Positions 54,467 to 64,000 of a DNA stretch of 64,000 bases are shown here, piece after piece. The position numbers and the translations under genes are program-made. The notes beneath the pieces were generated by a model. The model searched no databases, was not told the origin of the DNA, and worked only from the letters and a program-made list of their open reading frames with translations. This stretch comes from Thermothielavioides terrestris NRRL 8126. Taxonomy: Eukaryota; Ascomycota; Sordariomycetes; Sordariales; Chaetomiaceae. The stretch is taken from the NCBI RefSeq assembly GCF_000226115.1, contig NC_016457.1:6076001-6140000 (forward strand), in the 5' to 3' direction. The number at the start of each line of letters is the position of its first letter. Position 1 is the stretch's first letter.

Positions 54467-56134
54467 ATGGACATCCCCGGCCTTGGAAAGTTCAACTTTC
54501 ACGGGTTCTCGGTCATGGAAACTACCCAAGATGTCTATCTCACTGATCCGGACACGAGGCGCGCCATCACAGTCACGCTCCCCAATCCTCACGGCTTTGA
54601 GCCGCCTGAGGACGACCCTGAGTACAAGGCGTCCGTAGCGAAGGCAGCTGCTGCTCTCGCTATGCATCTTGACGATCTTCCCGTGGAAGCCGTTGGCATC
54701 GTTCTGGGCACCGCCGGCGACCTCGTCTCTGTCTGCACTGATCCAGCCCTGGATTATACCCTCGGCACCGACTACTTCCTCCTCGAAGAGTACCAATTTC
54801 CACCACCTATCGCCGCTAAGACGGTACTCCGCTCCGAGCTCACCGAGATCCGTCGTCTGCAGCACCACGTCGACCTGGTTTCATACCCGCCGTCGCTTTT
54901 TCCTTCGCCGGACAATGGGGCCAACCGTTACGTGTTCAAGTACAACACTTCATCGCCCATCGCCCTCTGGACCGAGATGCAGATGCTTGCAAGACTGCCC
55001 TCACACCCCCACCTGTCTCTGCTCGACAGGCTGGTCCTGGATGAGATGACGGGGTCCAAGGTGGTCGGCTTCACCATGAGATACATCGCCAGCGACACGT
55101 TGGACAAATCGAGACCGCCGTTCAAGCTGAAGTGGCTGAGACAGCTGATGCAAACCGTAGACGACCTGAACCTCAAGCACGGCATCATCCACCAAGACAT
55201 CGCCGACCGAAACCTTTTGATTGACCCCACGACCGACTCGATCATCCTGATCGACTTCAACGATGCCTACAGGGTGGGCTTGGCCAGGCGGCCGGGGCAA
55301 CCGGAGGGGAAGTGGGACGAACGAGACGACGTCAAGGGCGTTCTGGTCTTCCTCTACGAGTATGTCACCCGTGACCCGTCTCTTGCGCGCTACTGGTTGC
55401 ATCTTGTCGAAGAGGACGACTACAAGGACCCGGCCAAGTGGATCAAGCACCCGGACGTGGAGCTCGACAACGATGTCGCCGAGTTCTACTTTGAGCTGAT
55501 GGCCTGGGTCCGCAGACGCCGCGCCGGCAAGCAGATCGGGCATTACACCGAGGCGCCGCAGCCGATCGACTGGCCTCACCCCCCTGCTCACCGCGTGGAG
55601 CGGATGGAGTACGTCGTCGGCCGGCAGCGTGAGGCCGGGCTTCCCTATCTGGACTGGAAGCGCCCACTCAAGGCAAAGCTTGATCCGACTCGCCGCCTGC
55701 TAGCCACAGGGAGATATGCCGACGAGGAGGCTGCAGCACAGACGGCCTGGAAAGCCAAGGCGGCGGCAGCAACCTCGGCGGGAGAACGTGGTCGGTCTGC
55801 GATGACCACGGCCCTGGCATCCGACGTCGAGTTTGGCAACGACAAGAACAACAACCATGACGGCAAGGAGGATCCGGCTCCTACGCACCGCGCCGGCTGC
55901 AATGCTGCGGCCCCCGATCAACCTGGTGACTGCCCGCCCGCGCCACCAGCTCTGTCGGCCCGCAGCGAGGAGACCGCTCTGAAGACCGAAAGCAGCCCCC
56001 TTCGCACCCTGCGCCAGCGCCACACAAAGGCGCCAAAGCGCAAGCACGAAGGCGGCAGCTCTTGTCCCGCCAGCACGGTCGCCAGCTCGGCAAAGAAGAA
56101 CAGGTCGGCGCGCTCGAGTCCTGCTTTGTTCTAG
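54467..56134 (+). CDS. Protein-kinase-like protein with altered DFG motif
   Basis: 555 aa, single exon. A kinase-like fold starts about residue 155: YVFKYNTSSPIALWTEMQML (lysine strand and alphaC), VGFTMRYIASDTL (hinge), LKHGIIHQDIADRNLLID (HRD-like HQD with catalytic-loop N), and IILIDFNDA (DFN where DFG is expected). Fungal kinase-like proteins with this N-terminal leader (LGKFNFHGFSVMETTQDVYL) are common and mostly uncharacterised. The Lys, HQD Asp, Asn and DFN Asp are present, so catalysis is possible. The last 130 residues are a low-complexity tail with basic patches (TKAPKRKHEGG, SAKKNRSARSS) that may be a nuclear localisation signal. Start MDIPGLGKF aligns with the leader; the frame extends upstream. 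Confidence 0.8.
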   Translation: MDIPGLGKFNFHGFSVMETTQDVYLTDPDTRRAITVTLPNPHGFEPPEDDPEYKASVAKAAAALAMHLDDLPVEAVGIVLGTAGDLVSVCTDPALDYTLGTDYFLLEEYQFPPPIAAKTVLRSELTEIRRLQHHVDLVSYPPSLFPSPDNGANRYVFKYNTSSPIALWTEMQMLARLPSHPHLSLLDRLVLDEMTGSKVVGFTMRYIASDTLDKSRPPFKLKWLRQLMQTVDDLNLKHGIIHQDIADRNLLIDPTTDSIILIDFNDAYRVGLARRPGQPEGKWDERDDVKGVLVFLYEYVTRDPSLARYWLHLVEEDDYKDPAKWIKHPDVELDNDVAEFYFELMAWVRRRRAGKQIGHYTEAPQPIDWPHPPAHRVERMEYVVGRQREAGLPYLDWKRPLKAKLDPTRRLLATGRYADEEAAAQTAWKAKAAAATSAGERGRSAMTTALASDVEFGNDKNNNHDGKEDPAPTHRAGCNAAAPDQPGDCPPAPPALSARSEETALKTESSPLRTLRQRHTKAPKRKHEGGSSCPASTVASSAKKNRSARSSPALF

Positions 56135-56609
56135 GTAATTAGCGGGTGCAGATGTTAAGGCGTGAACGTATGAGAAGAATGGTTTGGACCTTGTTGGCGT
56201 CTCGCTTTGTTGCATCTGCCTGTTACTTTCTTTGTTCTTTTGTTTCCAAGTTTTGTTTGCTTTCCTCGCAGTCGTGTGGAGGTCGGGTCGAATAGTTACA
56301 ATGTTTGCATTGGTCTCATGTACCTGACAAACTCTCTCGAGAGTTGCTGATCTGTAGACGGCGAGCAAAAAAAGTGGCTTGGACTCGGTTCGCCCTCCGC
56401 TCCAGCGCCGGCCATCCCCGGACCGGACGTCCGGAGCACGGTTGCGACAGCAGATTCGAGCCGAGGCCGTTAAATCTGGTCTTCCCCCATCCGAAAAGCG
56501 GCGAGCGAAGGGGGAGCGCTCCTGTCCTCTCCCCCGCGTCGTCGTTTGGAACTTAAGACATATGTGCTCCTCCGGTAGGAGCCAAGAACAAGAAGAAGAG
56601 ACAAAGACG
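56135..56609. other. Intergenic, promoter of the small conserved gene
   Basis: No gene. The first 170 bp are T-rich (GTTTC/TTTG strings), as in a 3' UTR. Confidence 0.35.
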
Positions 56610-57238
56610 ATGAAAGGACAGGGCATTCTGGTGTCGTTGGGCCTGTCGCATGTCGCGGTCACGAGGGACGTCCGGCCCCTGAGCATCACGGCTTTGTCTT
56701 CGCGCCACGGATATTCGGTGCTCGAGTGCTGGCGGCTGGCGTCGACCCCTGTTGACTACATGTCGGCAGCCAACTACCTTCTTGGGAACACGGCCGAGGC
56801 TGTGTGGTCCCGCATCGAACCGCGCACATCCGTCGGCGAGGCCTGGGCCCCGCACGTGCAGTGAGATGGCTTTCGGTCGGCCGAGAGATGCTTGATTATG
56901 GCTGACGTAGTCCAGGTTGACTACCTATTGTTCTGAACGGGCTGATCAGAATCACAGCACCCAGGCCCGAGAGCGGTCCAGGCTCTGTCAACGGCTCGGT
57001 GTGTCCTGCGTCTGCCTTGAATAATGGGCGGAACCGGCCGAAAACCGAGGTGGCGTATGGCATGCCCGGCACAGTGCAATCGTCGGTCCTCATTGCCGCG
57101 GACCTCAAGTCCGCCAGCATCATTGCCGGCCATTTCACGGAATTCCCCAGCAACGAGCCCACAATCCTTGTGCAGGTTCCGTTCGCAAACAACAGGGCGC
57201 CTCAGCACACGGTTCTACATGGCGGCCCCTGCCGGTAA
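56610..57238 (+). CDS. Conserved fungal hypothetical protein
   Basis: 179 aa, exons 56610-56860 and 56950-57238 (89-nt intron, donor GTGAGA, acceptor GATCAG). The N-terminus MKGQGILVSLGLSHVAVTRD could be a weak signal or membrane segment. Conserved-looking blocks are SVLECWRLASTPVDYMSAAN, YLLGNTAEAVWSRIEPRT, EVAYGMPGTVQSSVLIAADL, SASIIAGHFTEFPSNEPTIL and VQVPFANNRAPQHTVLHGG. The mix of beta-strand-like stretches is reminiscent of a small cupin-like or double-psi fold, but I cannot name the family. An acceptor closer to the donor would leave the second exon out of frame. Confidence 0.65.
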
Positions 57239-57501
57239 TGGATGAGGATGATTATACTGCGGCAAATCCCCAGATTCGGAGCCTGGAGGGAAGGAGAGCC
57301 GACCAGGGGGAATACCTGATAGATCGAGACACTGAAAATTAGGTAGGCAGAAAATGGCAGTAAATTATCGACAGAGACCTACTTAGACTCTTGTGATATG
57401 AGGATGCGCAAGTCTCAACTCGAAAAGAGGAATGAATATCAGAGCATCCCCCCGCAACTGATTAGTCCATGGCCATCTTCCTAACACATGCAAACAAGAT
57501 G

Positions 57502-58029
57502 CTAAGACAGCCCGTACTTGCCGCCCTCCGCGTGCACCGGCTTGGCGGCAGCTCCGCCGTAGTCACTCAGCCCCTGGCTCGGCCACCCATCCCGGTCTGA
57601 GTCGACGCGTGGGTCGAGCACGTTGGCGACGCGCGACTTGTGCGGGCTGTAAGTGCCTTCGGGGGCGCCGAAGCCGGCGTTGCTGGCCAACTTCGGCGCT
57701 CGGTCTGGTGCGGAGGCCGCAGTTCCCGTCCGCGACCCCTTTCCCGTCCGCGACCCCTTTCCCGTCCGCGACCCCTTGCTGGACTCCTCGGCCGCATTCA
57801 TGGCCTGGCTGAAAAGAGAACCGCTGCGCTGGCCGGGTGCCGCTGCGGCGGTGCCGGTGCCGGTGCTGCTGAGGTTGGTCTGGGCCTCGCTCGGGGGTGA
57901 CAGTCCCTGCTGGTCATCGCCGTGCTCAGCATAGGGGCCGCGCTTCTGGGCATCGTAGGTCGAGACTGTCGCTTGCTCGCGCCTCTTGGGGCTGACGGCG
58001 TCTTTGATGGCGTCGAGGATTTCTGACAT
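57502..58029 (-). CDS. Disordered Ser/Gly-rich protein with GSRTGK repeats
   Basis: 175 aa, single exon. The N-terminus MSEILDAIKDAVSPKRREQA may form a helix; the rest is low complexity. Residues about 84-101 are three copies of the hexapeptide GSRTGK, encoded by three perfect 18-bp units at 57723-57776. The tail (TYSPHKSRVANVLDPRVDSD and HAEGGKYGLS) looks conserved. It resembles small stress-induced hydrophilic fungal proteins; that is inference. Shares a divergent promoter with the LITAF gene, which holds a CCCCCTAGGGGG palindrome of back-to-back STRE elements. Confidence 0.65.
   Translation of the reverse strand: MSEILDAIKDAVSPKRREQATVSTYDAQKRGPYAEHGDDQQGLSPPSEAQTNLSSTGTGTAAAAPGQRSGSLFSQAMNAAEESSKGSRTGKGSRTGKGSRTGTAASAPDRAPKLASNAGFGAPEGTYSPHKSRVANVLDPRVDSDRDGWPSQGLSDYGGAAAKPVHAEGGKYGLS
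57723..57776. repeat. Three perfect 18-bp coding repeats
   Basis: TTCCCGTCCGCGACCCCT at 57723-57740, 57741-57758 and 57759-57776 without mismatch; in frame, so the protein gains or loses six residues per unit. Confidence 0.95.
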
Positions 58030-58835
58030 GGTGTAGCGTTGGAGGCGCTAGTTGGCCAGTAGGAGAACCTCGGAAAGCACCAATGCAGGCATCTAAACGC
58101 CCGTACAAACGTAGTGTAGTTGCGTGAAGAGTGTTACCCCCGGGGTGAAATCGTGATGTCATCATACAGACTGACAAGGCGGAGGAGCGGGTGCAGCCAG
58201 CCCCAGCGGCAATGATGTCACATCCACTGTCGACTGGCATCCAGCCGACCAAGTTAACTACCTTACCTACCTGCTTTGTACATTTATACTAGTGTACGGC
58301 CGTACTGAGGTAGAATCTGGGCTGACTCGTCGATCTCCCCCTAGGGGGTTCATTTGTCCTCAGCCACGTGTTTCAAATGAACATACGTGATTAGTGTAGT
58401 GTACAAGGGCAGCCACTATTCCGCGCCTACCTGATGTTTCCCGAACAGGGTTGGCAGTTGCCGACACTGACGCAGGTACCGTGGGTGCTGGGGACGGGGC
58501 AGTGCAACGCAGTGTACAACCGTCAGGTAGTCCAGGTTACACTGATTGCCAGGCAGTGTGGTGGTTGCCTCACCAGGGGCAGATACAGTTGGCGAAGTTG
58601 GCGAAGCAGTTGGCTGAAAGCTCGCTGCGCCGCGCCCGTGAATCCACACCGCGACAAGGGATGATGCACGGAAATTCAGAAAGAGGCGAGTGCAACCAAC
58701 GTTAAGCGCGTAACTAACCGAATACAAAAGGAAGTCGCTGCAAAGGGATGCGGCTTCGGGCAGCTGCTTGCGAATCTTGGTGCCCTAGCCCACGGAAGCA
58801 GATCGACTTCGCACTCTTCAACTCAAAGAAGGAAG
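58030..58835. promoter_or_regulatory. Divergent promoter with STRE palindrome and E-box
   Basis: No gene. CCCCCTAGGGGG (58337-58348) is a 12-bp palindrome made of two opposed AGGGG/CCCCT stress-response elements. CACGTG lies at 58365-58370. Both are between the start of the disordered-protein gene and the LITAF gene. Confidence 0.45.
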
Positions 58836-59403
58836 ATGCAAACTCAAACACAAGAGCCGGCAGAAGGCGTCATCATGGCCGCACCGCCGGCCTTCTCGCC
58901 ATCATCCGCGGCGGCAACAGAACCCCAAGATGCCGGCCACGCAGCCAACCAAGCGCCGGAACCGCTCAAGGGCCTGCCCGCGGATCCGAACACGGCACAG
59001 CAGCAGGTTCCCGCCAGCGCTGCCGTTCCACCAGCCCCTGCCCAGGTGGCCACTCCGCTGGATCAGCTGGGGGACTCGCCGCAGTGGATCGACTGTCCCT
59101 TCTGCCATCGCCGGACCCTGACCAGAGTGAGCAAGGAAGGAACCTCGATGCAGATGTGAGTGATCGCCGAGTTCGTCCTGCACCTGTCTCACGGCTTTGC
59201 TGACGAGCAACGACTCGGAGTCCAGTCTCGCGGGCATTCTGTGCTGCCTGTTCTGCGTCTGCCTCGCCTGCGTTCCATGCCTCGCCGGCTGGTTCGAGGA
59301 GACCATCTACGTGTGCACGCAGTGCAACAAGAAGGTAGCCACACGACCCGTCAGCGGCCCCATTATCGTGCATGGGCCTCAAGCGACGGTGCCGTCCAAA
59401 TAA
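58836..59403 (+). CDS. LITAF (SIMPLE)-domain protein
   Basis: 165 aa, exons 58836-59155 and 59226-59403. The LITAF domain is a zinc-stabilised membrane-inserting module: IDCPFCHRRTLTRV (first CxxC knuckle), a hydrophobic membrane-dipping helix ILCCLFCVCLACVPCLAGWF, and YVCTQCNKKVATRP (second CxxC). The 70-nt intron separates the first knuckle from the hydrophobic segment; the chosen acceptor (GAGTCCAG) is preceded by a CTGAC branch point. The first 80 residues are Pro/Ala/Gln-rich and disordered, like the PY-motif leader of LITAF proteins, though no clear PPxY is seen. LITAF proteins act at endosomal/lysosomal membranes. Confidence 0.9.
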
Positions 59404-61890
59404 CGCATAGGCGTCGGCGGGGTCTGGCTGTGAACTGGAGATCCCTGGAACTCGAGCTTGCTTCCGCCAAGGGAAACCGGAGGAACATTGCGGGTGTTTG
59501 CGTTGGTTTCAAGGACGGCCTACGCCCGAATATGCTGTTAATCATTCCCCAGCACATCCCGTTCGTACCCAGTTCATAAAAATACCCCGTTACTTCAACC
59601 AAAGCCGTTACCCGGGAGCAGAGTGAATGACCTCGGACCTCTCACATAACACGACGTTGTTATCCCCAAAGTCGTGCCCTTTGACCTGCTGGCGGAAAAA
59701 CGCAACATGTCCCGACCGGAAGGCCCCATAATCTCACCGGCCTCGGTCAGGGCGAAATCTTCCTCCACGTCGCAGAACCTGCGCTGCACAAGCGGACGTC
59801 GTCCGCATCCGTGCCTTCGGCTGCCACTTTCCGTCGAGTATGACAGATAGGTCGTCAGCACCCCGATACAGCGGATTCAGCGCCGGCGACGATGTCAGGG
59901 CGGCTAGGGTCAATGGCGGACATAGCGGCGATGAGAGGCCTACATGCCGAAGAGAGAGCCAGTGGAGTCGAGGGCGGAGGAATGATGACTTTGTAACTGG
60001 GAAGCCGCTGTTGTTCAGAATGGGAAAGGTGCTGCCAGTTGAATGCCTGCGAGCGACCTCTCTTCCAGGGTTACAGTGTGGACATTTTTCTGTCTTTCAA
60101 CACCGGATACGGAGCAACGAGCGATTGGGGCTCGGACCCGCCAGACGGTCAAGACCCTTGAGTCATCCGGAGTGTCTGGGAATGGGTCTGTGTGACGCCC
60201 GGGCCGGTGCAACTGGCGCGGCCGCTGCCGATCGAAGCAGAAGTTACTGGGTCAGATCCACGGTAACTCGCGGGGCGGTAACTCACTTGAATGAGCTCGC
60301 GCCAGAGCTTGACCTGCACGTTGCACCGGTGTCATTCTCACAAGTCCGGAAGGCGGCCGACAGCCGCATCCTCGGCGATCCTGGTCGGGGTCAATTGCCT
60401 GAGCGTGATTCATGCCAATTCGATGAAGAGAGACCGAGAGAGGCACCGCCAGCAAACTGAAGGACCAGGGACGCCGTGCAGCAACTGCAACCCGGAAAGG
60501 AAACGAATTATCCTCCTGGAGAACAAGAGCGAAGTCGAACAGAGACAGTTGCATTCGGTTGCGCACCGACGAAGAGATACCGAGACATGCTGGCGGAGAG
60601 CTTCAAAACAAAAGTGGCAGCGCAAAGCTCCGCGGGGGAAAGCTCTCGAGGGCGCGAAATCCGATTCGAGCACGATTGTGCTTGTCCGGTCGACAACACG
60701 GAGTAAGACAAGAATGCCTGGTGCTGTTGGGGGATGGAAGCGGCGACGGTGGCGCCACGCAGGCAGCAAGACTCGGGGGCGTTGTCCAATGAAGGCCCGG
60801 AGAAGTTATTGGATGGTCTCCGGAAGCGGCCCCACAAGAGGACCGGTCAGGTCGCCCTTGAGCGCTTGTTGCGTTCTCTGCTGCAGGCACCCACTTCTGA
60901 CAACCTTTTCTGGATGTTGGCAGGCGATCACCTCCTCCAACAAAGTCGTTGAACAGGACCGCAATCAGACAAAATCACCTGCACGAGTGGAATGTCGCGC
61001 GCCCCACATCCTGCTTCCTGCGATCACAATGGCAGCAGACAAGGCCCCCGGAAAGCGTCTCCCGAAAATCTGCAATGAAGGAAGGCTCTTGCACACACAC
61101 CCCGAGACTCAAAGACTCGACGACGCACCAGGCGACGATGCACGGGACCGAAGACACACGACCCCGGCTCGAATCCATCGACTCTCGAGCTTACGGAGGA
61201 CTCCGACCTTGGCTCGTCCTCCATCCACGCTGGCGAACCTTGATCGCCGTTGACCTGCCGATTCCCGCCCGATTGCCTCCCGTCGAACGTCCCTCACCCA
61301 CTGACATCCAACACGTGCGCAAGGACGCGGCGGCAGTTTGATCGCTGCAGAAACAACCTTGGCGGGCCCCACCGTCAGCGAGGCGGAGGAGTCGAGGACG
61401 GCTTTGGAAGGAGCCTCTGGCCACGCAGTCGTCAGGCAACAGGGCGAGAGGGCGGTCGAGAACCAGTCTTTCCGACGAACTCCCGTCCCCATGATCCGGC
61501 TGGGCGTGGCTTGATTAGGAAGCTGCAGTCGGCGTCCGGATGACGCGGATCAGCCGGGCCGCTGCATGGCCCCGACACGACATGCCTCCGGTGTCCCAGA
61601 GGCCAGAGGCCGGGCATTGACCGGAGAGCAGCTCGTCAGCTTCGACTGTTGACAGTTCCCCGAGAACCGAGAGCGCACCAGCCACCCCGACCCCAGCTCA
61701 ACAATCGTCATCCGCACTCTGCAAATCGCTACAACGGGCGGACAACGTCTCCTGCGAAGTTTGGGCGGGCTGATCAAGTGAAAAAGGGCCCGGCCGTGAA
61801 ATCCCTGCAATCGCTGTTGCTGCGTCTCCGTCCGTCATTGACATTGCAACTGCCACCGGCACACGCAGGGCGAAACGCGGGTCGTCGTTA
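59404..61890. other. Long stretch without a supported gene
   Basis: Overlapping ORFs (for example 59840-60460, 60291-61253) are long because stops are rare in GC-rich DNA; none shows motifs or coding bias. A fragment around 60780-60950 (SNEGPEKLLDGLRKRPHKRT) has some protein-like quality but no frame context. Confidence 0.3.
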
Positions 61891-62252
61891 AAGAGGTCCC
61901 GCCAAGACTAATTTCGGAGACTGCCGCGTACAAGTAATTACAAATCGCCAAGGGTGAGCGGGGCCGCCACGACTGAGAGCAACATCAACAATGCAAAATC
62001 GCAAAGACTCGCAACAACAACTTTACGAAACCTCAACTGAATCGAAAAAAAAAAAGAAAACGAGGATAACCCGTACTCTAACTATAACCCGCATCCTAAC
62101 CTTAACCTAGCGGGGGGCTAGCGCCGCCTCCCGTACCCCCGGCGAACTAACCCCTTGGCGATAGAGCAAACGCCTTGGCGATGGTGGCTATGTAAAAACG
62201 TTGTAAAAACATAGCCGACAATTGGCCGAAATTAGTCTTGGCGGGACCTCTT
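61891..62252. mobile_element. TIR MITE, copy 2 (same family as 46035-46443)
   Basis: 362 bp, same inverted ends (AAGAGGTCCCGCCAAGACTA...), TA duplicated at 61889-61890 and 62253-62254; target GTTAAC palindrome. Internal CTAACC/TAACCC-like units and the CTTGGCGATAG unit are shared with copy 1, but the copy has several internal deletions and substitutions. Confidence 0.85.
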
Positions 62253-63557
62253 TAACGTCCACCGAAACGCGCGGCCTCGGCGGTTGCGGATGACTCACGT
62301 CTCGGATTCTGACCCATGGGTGCAGGTCTTTTCCAGATCGGGTTAACAAGGGCGTTACTTTCACAACCCCCACGGGGCCTCGACGTCCAGAGACTCGCGG
62401 CAAAGAGCCAAGCGTTGGTTTCTTGGGGCAAAGCCCGTCTGTTTCGACCAGCTTGTGGTCGTGTTTCCACGCTTTCTCGCTGTTCGGTCGTGGCAGTCCT
62501 GCCTCGTGAGATTGGCCTGCCAAAAGATCTGTCAGGCTTGATGTTGGTGTGCCGGATTGTTCGCCAGCTTTTCAGTCTGCCGGCTCCATCGCGGTTTGGC
62601 ACGCCTCGTTGGCGGCTCTCGAGTCCCACCCGCTGGCCAGGGAACCAAAATGCCGCTGTATCACCTGCTAAATCTGGACCATCCCCGCTGGGTCCGCCCG
62701 TGCCGGCGCGGGTGCGGTGGGGAAGTGAGTTAGTTATTTGGCAAACAACCAACAAATTGCATGATGGCCGGCGCACCGAAATCAGGGCGGTGGGCTGCCG
62801 GAGCCGATGCTGCGCTGCGGCGAAATTGTAGTTAATGAAAATTGCACAGTCGTCGAACGAACTGGTGATGGGGTGGTCGGCAGGTCTGCGAATGCGCCCC
62901 TTTCCGTCCAGCAGATCGATCACCCAATTGGTTCGATGGGCTGTCTGCTGGCAGTGGCTCACTGCTGCCCGGGTGCCGCGCTGCCACACGGAATACACAG
63001 TCACGTTACCCGTATTCCGCTGTTCCAGTAAAAACGCAACCCCTGGTTCCAGGTTTATTTCCCTTCTTATTTCCCTTTTCTGCCAACTGCTTTTCCTGGC
63101 AGCACTGCAACGTGGCCCACGCAGTGTCTCCTGAGAACGGTCACTAACACGCGTCCTTGATGACCAGCTTCCCGAATCGTCCATCATGGCGACGAGCGCA
63201 CCCGGGCCCGAAGGCAGACGAGAGCAGAGCGGCACCAAGCCCGCGCCGAGATCGGAAGTTGCCGACTGGCTTTTTGCCCTGCTTCGCTCGACTCAAAATT
63301 GCCCCGATTGGCCGTCAGCGACCACGCCCTTTCTGGAGAAGATCCCCGCCAGAACCACTCCGTCATCGAGTGAGCCACGGCAGCCTGCGCCCCGCGCGTG
63401 GACGGATGCGGCTCCAAACGTAACGTGCTGCCCGCTGCCTGCTGCTCTCTGCATATATTTCTGCACAGACAGCATCGGCCGTCGGCCCCTTCGGTCGGCC
63501 CCTGGCCTGGGCTGCCGCCTGCGCAGCATTCCAGCCATACCCTGATCTCGGCACCCC
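62253..63557. other. Stretch without a supported gene
   Basis: A 328-codon open frame on the minus strand (63238-62252) has no motif and crosses the MITE boundary, so it is treated as chance. A 119-codon plus ORF at 63186-63545 precedes the F-box gene in another frame. Confidence 0.3.
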
Positions 63558-64000
63558 ATGAAACGGTGCGCGCCCCTTCGGCGACCAGACCCGAGCTCCG
63601 AGCCGAGTCCGCCGGTCCTGCCGCCCTCGATCCCGACCCCGAACCCGAACCCGGCCCCGGTCCCGACCCCGGCCCCGGTCCCAATGGCATCTGCATCACT
63701 GAACTCAGCCGGCGACCCCCCGCCACCTGCGATGGAGCCGGGGCCCCGGTTCTTCTGGTCGCTGGAGCGGCTTCCCGCCGAGCTGCTGCAACCCATCGCC
63801 GAGGGTCTGATTCCCCAGTGCCCGCTGACAACCCGCTTCGCTCTCCGCCCCTCGGGCACGTGGGAGTTCCGGGATGCCAGCCACCAGTGGGCTGACTGGC
63901 TGGTGAGCCACCACAACCTGCTGTCCTTTGCGCAGACGTCGCGCCGCATGGCCGCCATCGCCAGGCCCCTTCTGTACCACACTCTCGTCATTCCAACCGC
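63558..64000 (+). CDS. F-box protein, 3' end cut by window edge
   Basis: A plus-strand frame from 63558 (or ATG 63684) to the window end. The proline-rich leader (PNPNPAPVPTPAPVPMA) is encoded by a CCGGTCCCGACCCC-type repeat. After it comes an F-box: RFFWSLERLPAELLQPIAEG, with LLSFAQTSRRMAAIARPLLY following, i.e. the LP..LL..I and S.(R)RM..I..(P)LLY pattern of F-box proteins. An insertion separates the two halves (PQCPLTTRFALRPSGTWEF). Intron structure and the substrate-binding C-terminus lie outside the window. Confidence 0.65.
   Translation, partial: MKRCAPLRRPDPSSEPSPPVLPPSIPTPNPNPAPVPTPAPVPMASASLNSAGDPPPPAMEPGPRFFWSLERLPAELLQPIAEGLIPQCPLTTRFALRPSGTWEFRDASHQWADWLVSHHNLLSFAQTSRRMAAIARPLLYHTLVIPT

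Noticed and set aside
53669..54868. 399-codon minus-strand ORF
   Set aside because: Overlaps the kinase-like gene start on the other strand and lacks motifs; judged by composition to be a shadow.
60291..61253. 320-codon plus-strand ORF
   Set aside because: Basic, low-complexity, no motif; overlapping ORFs occur in other frames of the same region.
62252..63238. 328-codon minus-strand ORF
   Set aside because: Starts or ends at a MITE boundary, no domain, no codon bias.

Overview
The window is nuclear DNA from a filamentous ascomycete (Pezizomycotina, most likely Sordariomycetes). The evidence is: genes split by short introns (about 50-130 nt) with GTRAGT-type donors, CTRAC-like branch points and YAG acceptors; strongly C/G-biased third codon positions; and fungus-specific families (RTA1-like and MARVEL membrane proteins, Zn2Cys6 and fungal bZIP regulators, SRPK-like kinase, F-box proteins, DUF4188/af470-like monooxygenase). 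No tRNA, rRNA, CRISPR or prokaryotic operon was seen. Splice sites were inferred by eye from reading frame, splice consensus and family motifs, without transcripts.

Layout. 1-1450 (-) is an SRPK-type kinase running off the left edge. 2092-3701 (-) is an aminoglycoside-phosphotransferase-fold protein. 4377-5330 holds an ambiguous, possibly decayed coding region. 6516-10585 (+) is dynactin p150Glued, convergent with SRP19/Sec65 (11095-12036, -). 13209-13973 (-, bZIP) and 14391-15566 (+, arsenite methyltransferase) diverge from one short promoter. 16589-17948 (+) is a proline-rich tail-anchored-like protein and 18339-19383 (-) a short transcription-factor-like protein. An SDR (20083-21187, -) diverges from a bacterial-style nucleotidyltransferase (21894-22694, +). 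An RTA1-like protein (24414-25598, +) converges on a secreted lactonase-like beta-propeller protein (25766-26990, -). A MARVEL protein, a DUF4188 protein and an MFS sugar transporter follow (29707-34756). After 5 kb without genes come an F-box protein, a metallo-beta-lactamase-fold hydrolase and a Golgi-type glycosyltransferase (39878-45085), then a Zn2Cys6 regulator (47241-50038, +), a Nudix/IF-2B fusion (50205-51957, -), a kinase-like protein, a small conserved protein, a disordered protein and a LITAF-domain protein (54467-59403). An F-box protein starts at the right edge.

The gene-poor stretches carry small non-autonomous mobile elements with target-site duplications: a TIR element filled with a 24-bp-class tandem repeat (23228-23986), a Mutator-like element with a 9-bp duplication (37047-37507), a foldback element (39185-39688) and two copies of one TA-flanked TIR family (46035-46443 and 61891-62252). 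The two TA-flanked copies both sit in palindromic targets and carry telomere-like internal repeats.

Most genes are unrelated neighbours. The clearest functional pairing is the divergent bZIP/arsenite methyltransferase pair, which looks like a compact arsenic-response module with a Yap-type site between the genes. The least explained material is the set of short TIR elements, the ambiguous 4.4-5.3 kb region and several small cysteine-rich or membrane-spanning ORFs.
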